Positions 24,572 through 33,017 of a DNA stretch of 64,000 bases are shown piece by piece. A program made the position numbers and the translations under genes. Each line of letters opens with the position of its first letter. Position 1 is the stretch's first letter. The stretch is from Streptomyces sp. NBC_01498 (GTDB taxonomy: Bacteria; Actinomycetota; Actinomycetes; Streptomycetales; Streptomycetaceae). The notes under the pieces were generated by a model. The model did not search any database, had not been told where the DNA came from, and was given only the letters and a program-made list of their open reading frames with translations. Location of the stretch: positions 4,786,001 to 4,850,000 of the forward strand of contig NZ_CP109598.1 of assembly GCF_036327775.1 (NCBI RefSeq), given 5' to 3'.

Positions 24572-25633
24572 GTGGTTGACGCAATTCGAGGTACGGCGCC
24601 GGGCAGCGCGCCCGTCCCACTGTCCGTACTGGACCTGGTCACGGTCGGCAGCGGAAGCACCGCCCGGGAGTCGCTGCGGACCAGCGTCGGGATCGCCCGG
24701 CTCGCCGAGCGCCGGGGCTACCACCGGCACTGGGTCGCCGAACACCACTCGATGCCCGGCGTCGCCTCCTCGTCACCGGCCGTGATCCTGGCGCATCTCG
24801 CCGCCCACACCGAGCGCATCCGGCTCGGTTCGGGCGGCGTCATGCTGCCCAACCACGCCCCGCTCGTCATCGCCGAGCAGTTCGGCACCCTGGAGGCCCT
24901 GGCCCCCGGCCGGATCGACCTCGGCCTCGGGCGCGCGCCCGGCACCGACGGGGCCACGGCCGCCGCGCTGCGCCGTACCGACCGGCCGAACGAGGGCGCC
25001 GACGACTTCCCGCAGCAGCTCGCCGAACTCACCCGCTTCCTCGACGACGACTTCCCCGACGGACACCCGTACGCCCGGATCCACGCCGTCCCCGGCCCGG
25101 TCCAGGGCCCGGCCGCCCGGCCGCCGGTCTGGCTGCTCGGCTCCTCCGGGTTCAGCGCCCGGCTCGCCGCCGTGCTCGGGCTGCCGTTCGCCTTCGCGCA
25201 CCACTTCTCCGCGCAGAACACCGTCCCCGCGCTGGACCTGTACCGGGAGTCCTTCCGGCCGTCCGCCGTGCTCGACGCCCCGTACGCGGTGATCGGCGTG
25301 GCCGCCCTGGCCGCCGACGACGAGAGCGAGGCCCGCCGCCAGGTCCTCACCGGCGCCCTCTCGATGCTGCGGCTGCGCACCGGGCGCCCCGGCCTGGTCC
25401 CGACGCCCGAGGAGGCGGAGGCGTACTCCTTCAGCCCGCAGGAGCGCGACTTCGTGGACGGCTGGCTGGCGAACATCGTCCACGGCACCCCGGACGCCGT
25501 CCGCGCCGGTCTGGACGGCCTCCAGAAGCGCACCGGGGCCGACGAGCTGATGCTCACCACCAACGCCCACGGCGGCGAGGCACGGCTGCGCAGCTACGGA
25601 CTGATCGCCGACGCGTACGGCATGCCCGGCTGA
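24572..25633 (+). CDS. LLM class flavin-dependent oxidoreductase
   Basis: This 353-residue luciferase-like monooxygenase family member has [11 protein letters not shown] at the N-terminus. It continues with [20 protein letters not shown] and the [17 protein letters not shown] segment that places flavin. This family uses FMNH2 or F420H2. The GTG start follows CAGGAGGG. It is 240 bases past the isomerase-like pair and may be a separate unit. Substrate is unknown. Confidence 0.88.
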   Translation: MVDAIRGTAPGSAPVPLSVLDLVTVGSGSTARESLRTSVGIARLAERRGYHRHWVAEHHSMPGVASSSPAVILAHLAAHTERIRLGSGGVMLPNHAPLVIAEQFGTLEALAPGRIDLGLGRAPGTDGATAAALRRTDRPNEGADDFPQQLAELTRFLDDDFPDGHPYARIHAVPGPVQGPAARPPVWLLGSSGFSARLAAVLGLPFAFAHHFSAQNTVPALDLYRESFRPSAVLDAPYAVIGVAALAADDESEARRQVLTGALSMLRLRTGRPGLVPTPEEAEAYSFSPQERDFVDGWLANIVHGTPDAVRAGLDGLQKRTGADELMLTTNAHGGEARLRSYGLIADAYGMPG

Positions 25634-25777
25634 GCGCGCCCCGGCTGTGTGACCGCCGCACGGCCGGGCGGGGCTTGTACGCGCCGGGTGCGCGGCACGG
25701 CCGTGTGGGCGCCGGGTGGCCGTGTGGGCGCGAGGCGGCGGCGGTGCCGCCCCGGCCGGGTACAGGACCCGTCCCGG

Positions 25778-27970
25778 TCAGACCGCCAGCGGACTGACGC
25801 CGATCATCTCCGCGATGCGCTCCGGCGCCACCGCCCGTGAGTACAGCCAGCCCTGCCCGGTGTCGCAGCCGATCCGCCGCAGCCGCGCCGCCTGCCCGGC
25901 CGTCTCCACGCACTCCGCCGTGACCGTCAGACCCAGCCGGTGGGCGAGATGGACCAGCGTCTCCACGATCGTCTCGTCCGCCGGATTGGGGTGCACACCC
26001 TCGTCGTAACGGAAGCCCCGGACGAACGAGCCGTCCAGCTTCAGTACGGAGACGGGCAGCCGGCTCAGATACGCCAGGTTCGAGTACCCGGTCCCGAAGT
26101 CGTCGATGGCGATCCGCACACCCATGTCGCTCAGCGCCTGGAGCGCCTGGAGCGGCCGGCCCGCCGAGCCCATCACGGCCGACTCGGTCAGCTCCAGTTG
26201 CAGCAGATGCGGCGCCAGTCCGGTCTCGGCGAGGATCGCGGCCACGTCGGCCACCAGGTCGGAGTCCCAGACCTGCCGTACGGCGACGTTCACGCTCACG
26301 AACAGCGGCAGGTCCGCCGGGTGCTCGCACTGCCAGCGGCGGGCCTGGCGGCAGGCCGTCCGCAGCACCCACCGCCCGAGCTGCACGATCGAGCCGTCCT
26401 CCTCGGCGATCCCGATGAAGCGGTTGGGCGCGAGGACACCGAACTGCGGGTGGTCCCAGCGGACCAGCGCCTCCACCCCCTGCACGACCCCGTCGGCCAT
26501 GCCCACCAGCGGCTGGTACTGGAGCGTGAACTCCTCGCGCTCGACCGCCGGGCGCAGCGACGACGCCAGCGCCTGACGGGTCATCCGGTGCGCGTTGCGC
26601 TCGGGGTCGAAGAGGGTCCAGCGCGCCTTGCCGTCGGCCTTCGCCCAGTAGAGCGTCGTGTCGGCGACCTGCATCAGACCGGTGGGCGTGGTGCCGTCGG
26701 CGGACCGTTCCACGACACCGATGGAGGCGGAGACGGAGAGCCGCTGCCCCGCCAGGTCGAAGGGGAGCTGGAGCGCGGCGAGGACGGAGCGGGCGAGGTC
26801 GGCGAGCTGTTCCGTACCGGCCGAGTCCTCGACCAGGATCGCGAACTCGTCGCCGCCGAGGCGCGCGACGAGGTGCCGGGCGCCGCGCCGGTGCGCGTCG
26901 TTGTCGGCGCACTCGGTGAGGCGGCTCCCGACGGCCGCGAGCAGCCGGTCGCCGACCCGGTGCCCGAGGGTGTCGTTGACGGCCTTGAACCCGTCCAGGT
27001 CCAGATAGCAGAGACCGATCCGCCCTGTTCTGCCATGGTCGTACGACGTTTCGAGCGCGGTCGCGAGCCGTTCGAAGAACAGCGTGCGGTTGGGCAGCCG
27101 GGTCACCGGGTCGTGCATCTGGAGATGGCGGAGCCTGGCCTGGAGTTCGCGGCGCTCGCTGATGTCCGTGAGGGAGAGCAGGGCGCCGGTGCCGCCGGGC
27201 AGCGGCGCGACGGTGACCTCGGCCCAGAGCGCGCGGCCGTCGGGGTGGGTGAGCCGGCGGGTGCAGCGGAAGCGGGAGCGCCGTCCGCGCAGGACCTCGT
27301 GGTACGCGTGCCAGGTCCGCTCGTCGGAGGCGAGGTCGATCAGCTCGGCGGCGGGGCGGTCGGGGAGCGAGGCGCGCTCCGCGCCGATCAGCTCGGCGAG
27401 GGCGTCGTTGGCGGAGACGACGGTGCCGCGGCGGTCGAGGACGGCCATGGGGAGGAGGGCGGCGTTGAAGGCGGCGCGGTAGTCCCGGTCCCGGTCGCGA
27501 TCCGTGTCCCGGTCCCGATCGCGGTTCCTGTCCCTGTCCCCGTCCCGGTCACGGGGGTCGAGCCGGTCGCGGGTGCCGGGGGTGCCAGGTGTGCTGCTGG
27601 TGTCCAGGACATCGGGGGAGTCCTGGGTGTCCCGTGCCTCTCGTGCGTCGCCCAGGTCGTCCGCACGGCCCGGGTGTTCGCCGGCGGGGTGCGCCCGGTG
27701 GTTCTCACAGCGCTCGTCACGGCGTTCGTCACGGTGGTCATCACGGTGGTCGGCATGTCCGTCGGCGGGCCCGTCGGTATGACCCTCGTTCCGGTGCTCG
27801 TTCCGGTGCTCCTCACGGCGTTCGTCACGGCCTTCGCCTCGGCACCCGTCGAGGGGGAGCGCGTGTTCGCGCCGCGCGCTGCCCACAGCATCACTTTCCG
27901 TGATTGCCGACGAGGAGGAATCGGGTGCCGCGACTGCCGCGGACCGCGGCCCTTCGGAGGTTCCGCTCAC
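25778..27970 (-). CDS. cdgA: PAS-GGDEF-EAL cyclic-di-GMP enzyme, CdgA-like
   Basis: This 730-residue protein's first 165 residues are low complexity, His/Asp/Arg-rich, with runs of Asp-Arg. A PAS domain (about 165-285), a GGDEF domain with intact RLGGDEF (about 285-450) and an EAL domain with EALVRW and DDFGTGYS (about 460-715) follow. Both catalytic motifs are kept, so it could make and break c-di-GMP. CdgA (SCO2817) of S. coelicolor has this domain order and is a BldD target affecting sporulation; identity here rests on domain order and gene context. No membrane helix is seen. The Asp-Arg leader is unusual. Confidence 0.85.
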   Translation of the reverse strand: MSGTSEGPRSAAVAAPDSSSSAITESDAVGSARREHALPLDGCRGEGRDERREEHRNEHRNEGHTDGPADGHADHRDDHRDERRDERCENHRAHPAGEHPGRADDLGDAREARDTQDSPDVLDTSSTPGTPGTRDRLDPRDRDGDRDRNRDRDRDTDRDRDRDYRAAFNAALLPMAVLDRRGTVVSANDALAELIGAERASLPDRPAAELIDLASDERTWHAYHEVLRGRRSRFRCTRRLTHPDGRALWAEVTVAPLPGGTGALLSLTDISERRELQARLRHLQMHDPVTRLPNRTLFFERLATALETSYDHGRTGRIGLCYLDLDGFKAVNDTLGHRVGDRLLAAVGSRLTECADNDAHRRGARHLVARLGGDEFAILVEDSAGTEQLADLARSVLAALQLPFDLAGQRLSVSASIGVVERSADGTTPTGLMQVADTTLYWAKADGKARWTLFDPERNAHRMTRQALASSLRPAVEREEFTLQYQPLVGMADGVVQGVEALVRWDHPQFGVLAPNRFIGIAEEDGSIVQLGRWVLRTACRQARRWQCEHPADLPLFVSVNVAVRQVWDSDLVADVAAILAETGLAPHLLQLELTESAVMGSAGRPLQALQALSDMGVRIAIDDFGTGYSNLAYLSRLPVSVLKLDGSFVRGFRYDEGVHPNPADETIVETLVHLAHRLGLTVTAECVETAGQAARLRRIGCDTGQGWLYSRAVAPERIAEMIGVSPLAV

Positions 27971-28297
27971 GGCTCGCTCCCGCAGTGCAGTGGTGTCGTA
28001 CAGAGGTGTGATTCGGGATGGTCGGCGCAGGAAAGTGTGCCGATCATAGAGGCTGGCCGGTCGGCCGTTCCAGCTCCCGGGTGGTGAGCCCCGGTCCCCG
28101 AGGCCGACGCCGGCCGACGGACGATCGTTTCTGCGCGGATACGGCGCGGGATGTCCCGCGCCTGATCGATGGTGACTTTCCGTGATCCGCCGGGGGTGTC
28201 GGCCCGCTCACCCGACTGGGCGCCCGGAACAGGCCGTACCCCCGTGAACAGGCACAAGGTGGGTGGGCCGTCCCGCATTCCGCAGCCGGAGGTCCAC
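27971..28297. promoter_or_regulatory. Divergent upstream region, cdgA and M6 protease
   Basis: About 330 bases separate the two divergent starts. I see no credible gene and no long inverted repeat. It should hold both promoters. Confidence 0.35.
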
Positions 28298-29542
28298 GTG
28301 GAGCGTCGCCCGACACCCGGGGGAGTGGAACGGCCGCGCCTGCGCAGTACGACCGCGGCCTTCACCTCGCTCGCCGCGGTCGCCGCCACCTCCCTGGTGG
28401 CCGGACCCGCCGTGGCCGCGCACTCCGCCGGGCCGTGCGCCCTGCCGCGTACCACCGCGCACCACTCGCTCGGACTCGACACGTGGAACGCCTCCTACCC
28501 GCGCCCGGCCAGGACCCTTGACGCGGTCATGGTGTTTCTTTCATTCCCGGACGCGGTGCCGCGAACCGACCCGGCGGATCTCCTGGCCGACCACTTTCCG
28601 GAGACCAGCCGGTTCTTCGAGCGGGCGTCGTACGGGAAGTTCGCCCTGCGCCCGCATCCCCGGCTCCGCTGGATCGACATGCCGCGCCCGTCCACGGAGT
28701 ACGCGATACAGCGCGACTGGGACCCGGCGATGCGCACGGCGTATCTGCGTGACGCGCTCAAGGTCGCCGATCCGGTGATCGACTTCTCGCGGTACGACAT
28801 CGTCTACCTGGTCGCCGACCCGGACGCGCCCGGCGTCGACTCGGACGCCACGAAGGTGGTCAACTTCGACGATCCGATGAGCGCGGACGGCACCGAGATC
28901 AAGCGGGTCGTCACCGTCTTCGAGCGGCACCCGCCGGACCGCAACGTGCTGGCGCACGAGACGGGGCACGTCTTCGACCTGCCCGACCTCTACCACCGGC
29001 CGAACGACGGGAAGGGCGACTGGGACACCCACGTCGGCGACTGGGACGTGATGGGCAGCCAGTTCGGCCTGGCGCCGGACCTGTTCGGCTGGCACAAGTG
29101 GAAGCTGGGCTGGCTCGACGGGCGGCAGGTGAGCTGTGTGAAGCCCACGGGCAGCAGCATGCTGACCCTGGAACCACTGGACGCGGCGCCGCTGTCCGGC
29201 GCGGGTGCCGGGACCCGGCTCGCGGTGGTCAGGACCGGCCCGCACTCGGTGCTGGCGATCGAGGCACGCGGTTCCACCGGCAACGACGCGACGACCTGCA
29301 CCGAGGGCGTGCTGATCTACCGGGTCCGGGGCGAGGCGGAGTCGGGCGGCGGCCCCATCGAGGTCGTGGACGCGCACCCGGACAGCGAGGCGTGCTGGGA
29401 CCAGTCGGTCTACCCGCCGCTGGCGGACGCGCCGCTGGGGGTCGGTGAGACGTTCACGGTGCCGGGGGAGGGCACGAAGGTGGAGGTGGCGGACCGGACG
29501 CGGACGGGGGCGTGGACGGTGAAGGTCACGACGGTGGTGTGA
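28298..29542 (+). CDS. Secreted M6 family metalloprotease
   Basis: This 414-residue protein starts at GTG 28298, six bases after GGAGG. A Sec-type signal ends near AVAAHS. The M6 domain carries the zinc site LAHETGHVFDLPDLY followed by WDVMGSQ (Met-turn-like), as in immune-inhibitor-A-like enzymes. The C-terminal 130 residues form a beta-rich domain. Upstream GTG codons give a longer N-terminus without a better ribosome site. It ends just before the terminator and tRNA-Lys. Confidence 0.88.
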   Translation: MERRPTPGGVERPRLRSTTAAFTSLAAVAATSLVAGPAVAAHSAGPCALPRTTAHHSLGLDTWNASYPRPARTLDAVMVFLSFPDAVPRTDPADLLADHFPETSRFFERASYGKFALRPHPRLRWIDMPRPSTEYAIQRDWDPAMRTAYLRDALKVADPVIDFSRYDIVYLVADPDAPGVDSDATKVVNFDDPMSADGTEIKRVVTVFERHPPDRNVLAHETGHVFDLPDLYHRPNDGKGDWDTHVGDWDVMGSQFGLAPDLFGWHKWKLGWLDGRQVSCVKPTGSSMLTLEPLDAAPLSGAGAGTRLAVVRTGPHSVLAIEARGSTGNDATTCTEGVLIYRVRGEAESGGGPIEVVDAHPDSEACWDQSVYPPLADAPLGVGETFTVPGEGTKVEVADRTRTGAWTVKVTTVV

Positions 29543-29579
29543 CGCGTGGTGGGCGCGCCGTAGCACCGCCGGCACGAGA

Positions 29580-29607
29580 AAAGCCCCTCGCTCTCGCGAG
29601 GGGCTTT
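29580..29607. terminator. Terminator shared by M6 protease and tRNA-Lys
   Basis: AAAGCCCCTCGC and GCGAGGGGCTTT form a perfect 12-bp stem with a TCTC loop between two convergent units. Confidence 0.88.
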
Positions 29608-29616
29608 CCCTGTCGG

Positions 29617-29690
29617 TGCGCCGCCAGGGACTCGAACCCCGGACCCGCTGATTAAGAGTCAGCTGCTCTAACCAACTGAGCTAGCGGCGC
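29617..29690 (-). tRNA. tRNA-Lys (CTT), second copy
   Basis: Base-for-base the same as the gene at 10051-10124, with the same CTCTTAA anticodon loop and the same few bases on both flanks. Confidence 0.97.
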
Positions 29691-29773
29691 CTGCTGACGT
29701 GACAGACTTTAGCACCAGGATCCGTGTGAGGAAAAATCGATACGACCGGGCCCCGACGGCACCCCTGACCTGC

Positions 29774-30451
29774 TCAGGAGCAGGAACCGGGCAGGCTCGT
29801 CACGGTGCCGGTACGAGGTCGGGCGACCGCGTTCCGTACGCGCGGACGGCTCGCCCGTACGCACGCCCACAGCAGCACCTCGGGACCCGGCAGCCACGGA
29901 TGCCGGCCGTCGGGCGCCACCACCCAGCGGGGCCCCGGACCGGTGCCGTGCACCAGCGACGGCACGGTGACCGCGTCGCCGAGCCCGTGGCAGATCAGCG
30001 GGGGGACGGCGGGCGCGGCGTCTCCGGGGGCCGAGCGGCCCCACTCCTCCCAGGACAGCAGGGACGGCAGCCGCTGGGCGGTGCCGGGCAGGGTGAACAG
30101 CATCGTCCGGCCCCGGTGCGTGGCGACCGGCCCGGAGCCCGGCCCCTCGAACCACAGCCGGTCGAGCATGCGCCTGCCGAAGACCGCGGGCACGTTCACC
30201 ACGTCGAAGACGGTGCCGCAGGGCAGTACGCCGGGGGCGGTCGGGCGGTCCGCCCAGAGGGCGAGCGTGGAGCGGGGATACGGCCCGGCCGAGGCGAGCC
30301 ATCCGGCGCCGGCGGCGGTGATCCGCGCGCCCCGGTCGTGGCCGTGCTCACGGAGGCGGCCGTGCTCGCGGAGGTGGTCGAAGGTGTCGGTCCGGCGCTC
30401 GTCGCAGGCACCCGGACTCACGGGGGATTCGTCTCGCAGCCATGCGCTCAT
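29774..30451 (-). CDS. Primase/polymerase-like conserved protein
   Basis: This 225-residue protein contains WADRPTAPGVLPCGTVFDVV near residue 75 and a C-terminal WVVAPDGRHPWLPGPEVLL. It resembles the small Streptomyces proteins annotated as bifunctional DNA primase/polymerase N-terminal domain. I cannot see a complete catalytic carboxylate set, so an active enzyme is doubtful. ATG 30451 has a weak ribosome site. A stand-alone regulator-like derivative is possible. Confidence 0.55.
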   Translation of the reverse strand: MSAWLRDESPVSPGACDERRTDTFDHLREHGRLREHGHDRGARITAAGAGWLASAGPYPRSTLALWADRPTAPGVLPCGTVFDVVNVPAVFGRRMLDRLWFEGPGSGPVATHRGRTMLFTLPGTAQRLPSLLSWEEWGRSAPGDAAPAVPPLICHGLGDAVTVPSLVHGTGPGPRWVVAPDGRHPWLPGPEVLLWACVRASRPRVRNAVARPRTGTVTSLPGSCS

Positions 30452-30695
30452 GACAGCCAGGTCTACCTGGAGTGACGATCCGCTTCCGGGCAGTTGCGGA
30501 AAGCCGGGACGGGGCGGCGGGGGAGGGCGTAACCTACGCCCCGGCATATGCCAGAGAGCCGGACGGGCGGGCACGGCTGTCGGCGTCGGCGGGGGCGCCG
30601 TGACGCGGGCGAGCCCGTGAGGCCGAGGGGCCTGCTGCGCGCGACGGGCCGGGTTCGCCGACAGTGGCACCGCGCCGACGCGGGCCGGCCGCCGC

Positions 30696-31043
30696 TCACT
30701 CCCCGGGCGTGCGCCCGTTGCGCAGCAGATCGCGCCCGAACTCGACCATCTTCCGGGCATAGTCCTCGGTCCACTCCGCCCGCTCGGCGATGTCCGCCTC
30801 CGTCAGCCGGTCGAACCGGCGCGGATCGGCGAGCTGCGCGGCGGCGACGGCCTGGAACTCCACGGCACGGTCGGTGGCGGCCCGGAAGGCCAGCGTCAGC
30901 TCGGTGGCGCGGTCCAGCAGCGCGCCCGGGTCGTCGATCGACTCCAGATCGAAGAAGCGCTCGGGATCGGAGGCCGCCTCCGACGGCTCGAACAGCAGCG
31001 GGGCGGGCCGCAGCCGTCGCCGACTCGACTCGGATTCCGCCAT
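30696..31043 (-). CDS. Conserved hypothetical, helical, 115 residues
   Basis: ATG 31043 follows GGAGG by five bases. The N-terminus is Arg-rich (SSRRRLRPAP). From about residue 25 it is predicted to be mostly helical, with alternating Ala, Glu, Asp and Arg. No known motif, signal or membrane segment is seen. Codon use is typical of the genome. Confidence 0.7.
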   Translation of the reverse strand: MAESESSRRRLRPAPLLFEPSEAASDPERFFDLESIDDPGALLDRATELTLAFRAATDRAVEFQAVAAAQLADPRRFDRLTEADIAERAEWTEDYARKMVEFGRDLLRNGRTPGE

Positions 31044-31402
31044 GTGTCCTCCTGCTGTTCCTGGTACGGGGCCTTGTGCTCTCGTACGTGCCGATTCGGC
31101 CACCGTCCATTGTCCCGCCCCGCGCAAGAGGGCCTCACGGCTCGCCCGGCGCCCTCGATGGGACGGGCCCCGGCGGAGGTCCCGCCGGGGCCCGGAAGCT
31201 CCGGCAAGGTGCCCGTCCGACGGGCCGGGCCCCTCACGAATCTCCGGAACCGACCACGGATCTCTCCCCCCAGCCACCCCATCTGACCCGTCATCATCTT
31301 CCGTCGCAACCCCCGGGGACGGCGCCGGGAGGCGATATTGTCCGATGCAAAAGACCGTGTCACGATCGAAAAATTATTCGCCCTGATGGCAGTGAGGTGT
31401 TC
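31044..31402. promoter_or_regulatory. Region upstream of the RiPP-like peptide gene
   Basis: About 360 bases without a credible gene. GGGCCCCGGCGG (31165-31176) pairs perfectly with CCGCCGGGGCCC (31182-31193), a strong hairpin. Bases 31330-31400 include an A/T-rich stretch (GAAAAATTATTC), unusual here and a likely promoter for the peptide gene. Confidence 0.5.
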
Positions 31403-31492
31403 ATGAAAAGGACACGGCGCCTGGTGGCTCACCTGGTGGGCCGCAAGCGGGTCAGCGGACGCTATCCCTACTGGCCCTACCACACGCGGTAA
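31403..31492 (+). CDS. Candidate P450-modified RiPP precursor peptide (29 aa)
   Basis: The ATG follows GAGG by five bases, and the gene ends in TAA 87 bases before the P450 gene. The leader is basic (MKRTRRLVAHLVGRKRVSGR) and the tail is strikingly aromatic (YPYWPYHTR: three Tyr, one Trp, one His in nine residues). A short Lys/Arg-rich leader, a GRK-V-SGR-type stretch and an aromatic C-terminus next to a single P450 is, as I recall, the design of atropopeptide, biarylitide, cittilin and cihunamide precursors. There the P450 joins aromatic side chains. The trailing HTR could be part of the core or removed. The product is inferred, not shown. Confidence 0.72.
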   Translation: MKRTRRLVAHLVGRKRVSGRYPYWPYHTR

Positions 31493-31518
31493 CCCGACCG
31501 GCTCGGCGCAGAACACCG

Positions 31519-31551
31519 ATCGCGGGATTCCTCACGGAGGGGTCCCGCGAT
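31519..31551 (+). terminator. Hairpin between peptide gene and P450 gene
   Basis: ATCGCGGGA pairs with TCCCGCGAT (9 bp) across a 15-base loop containing CGGAGGGG. It could be a leaky terminator that lowers P450 expression relative to the precursor, or an mRNA-stabilising stem. No T-run follows. Confidence 0.5.
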
Positions 31552-31578
31552 TCACCGTGATCCACCGGGGGAGGGCGC

Positions 31579-32838
31579 ATGGCACACCGCGAGAGGCCCC
31601 GTCGGCCGCCGGGCCCGCGCGGGCACTGGCTGACGGGCAACACCCGCGCGTACGAGGCCGACCGGATCGGCTTCCTGCGCCGCTGCCACCGCGAGTACGG
31701 CGACGTCTTCTCGTACGACGACCACACGCTCTTCGTGATCGACCCGGACCTCACCCACGAGGCACTCACCCGCACGGGCGACGCCTTCGTCACCGAACTG
31801 GCACCCTTCGACACACGGCGCGATCTCGACCGGGCCGCCACGCACGCCACCTCCTGGATGTCCGAACGCCGATCCGCGTGGCCGGGGCTCAACCGGACGG
31901 CGGCGGCCACGACCGACGACCTGACCCTCGCGATCCTCGACACGGTCGTCGCCGAGGCGGCGGGCCACGAGGTCGACGTACTCACCACCATGCGGACGCT
32001 CGCCGCCCGGACGATCGCCGCGTACTGCTTCGGCGCGGACTCCACCGGCGTCCCCGAACTGCTCCACGAGACCGTCCGCGCCACCGAGCCGTTCGCGGAG
32101 TCGTCCCGCGAGTTCCCCGCGTGGCTGCCGCTCCCGCGCCACCGGCGCTTCTTCCGTACCAACCGGCTCCTCGGCGAAACGCTGAGCCGCCTCGTCCGGG
32201 AACGGCGCGCGTCGACCTCCGACGCGCCCCCGAAGGACCTGCTCGGCTCCCTTCTCGCCGCCGAACCGGCCCCGTCCGACGCGGCCCTGGCGTCGACCCT
32301 GCACAGCGTCCTCATGGGCGGCCACGGCATCCCCGCCGCCGCACTCACCTCCGTCGTACGGGAACTCGCCCGCCGGCCCGGCCTGGTCGCCGACCTCCGC
32401 GCCGAGGACGGCACCCGGCTGGCCGAGGCGGTGGTCCGCGAGACGCTGCGCCTGTATCCGCCCGCGTGGCTGATGACCCGTACCGCCCGGACGGCGACCA
32501 CCCTGGGCGCCTGGTCGCTCAGCCCCGGCGACGACGTCCTGCTCAACCCCTACCTGATCCACCGGGACCCCCGCTGGTGGCCCCGCCCGGACGAGTTCGA
32601 CCCCACCCGCTGGCTGAACGGCCATACGGCCCCCGGCCGCGCCTACCTCCCGTTCGGCGCCGGACCACGGGTCTGCCTGGGCGCGGCCCTGACCCTGCGC
32701 CAACTGACCCTGACCACGTCCCGGCTGGCCCACCGCTTCACCATCGAGTCCCCGAACGCCCCGTCGGCGAACCCCCGGTTCGTCGACCGCCTGGCCCCGG
32801 CGGGCCTGCGGGCCCGTTTCGTGCCGGTGGTGCAGTAG
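31579..32838 (+). CDS. Cytochrome P450, candidate RiPP-crosslinking enzyme
   Basis: This 419-residue protein has heme ligand Cys366 in FGAGPRVCLG, Glu288 and Arg291 in ETLR, and the FDPTRW meander. All the haem-binding landmarks are kept. The I-helix at residues 247-253 reads GGHGIPA in place of the common (A/G)Gx(D/E)T, so the usual acid-alcohol pair for O2 activation is absent. Such departures are known in P450s that make aryl crosslinks rather than simple hydroxylations. No ferredoxin or reductase gene is adjacent. The ATG follows GGGGGAGGG. With the aromatic peptide gene directly upstream on the same strand, peptide crosslinking is the best inference; a small-molecule hydroxylase is the alternative. 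Confidence 0.9.
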   Translation: MAHRERPRRPPGPRGHWLTGNTRAYEADRIGFLRRCHREYGDVFSYDDHTLFVIDPDLTHEALTRTGDAFVTELAPFDTRRDLDRAATHATSWMSERRSAWPGLNRTAAATTDDLTLAILDTVVAEAAGHEVDVLTTMRTLAARTIAAYCFGADSTGVPELLHETVRATEPFAESSREFPAWLPLPRHRRFFRTNRLLGETLSRLVRERRASTSDAPPKDLLGSLLAAEPAPSDAALASTLHSVLMGGHGIPAAALTSVVRELARRPGLVADLRAEDGTRLAEAVVRETLRLYPPAWLMTRTARTATTLGAWSLSPGDDVLLNPYLIHRDPRWWPRPDEFDPTRWLNGHTAPGRAYLPFGAGPRVCLGAALTLRQLTLTTSRLAHRFTIESPNAPSANPRFVDRLAPAGLRARFVPVVQ

Positions 32839-33017
32839 CCGGTCAACTGCCCTTCCCGCCCGGCATATGGGGTGTTGCGCCAGGTGCGAGGGCAGTGGAC
32901 GCCGACTTCTGTGGCGTACGGGGCGACGACACGGTGGGCATTTCTGAGGGGTGCGGCAGCAGGTTTTGACCGGGGTACGCTCGCCGTTCACCTGATGCCG
33001 GTTCGAGGGACGTAGTG

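Noticed and set aside
25940..28087. 715-codon open frame on the plus strand opposite cdgA
   Set aside because: The minus strand encodes clear PAS, GGDEF and EAL motifs; the plus frame has no recognisable domain.
10051..29690. Two identical tRNA-Lys genes as attachment sites flanking an integrated element
   Set aside because: The DNA between them is conserved core (LPMO, importer, cdgA) and holds no integrase; both tRNAs are complete with their own terminators.
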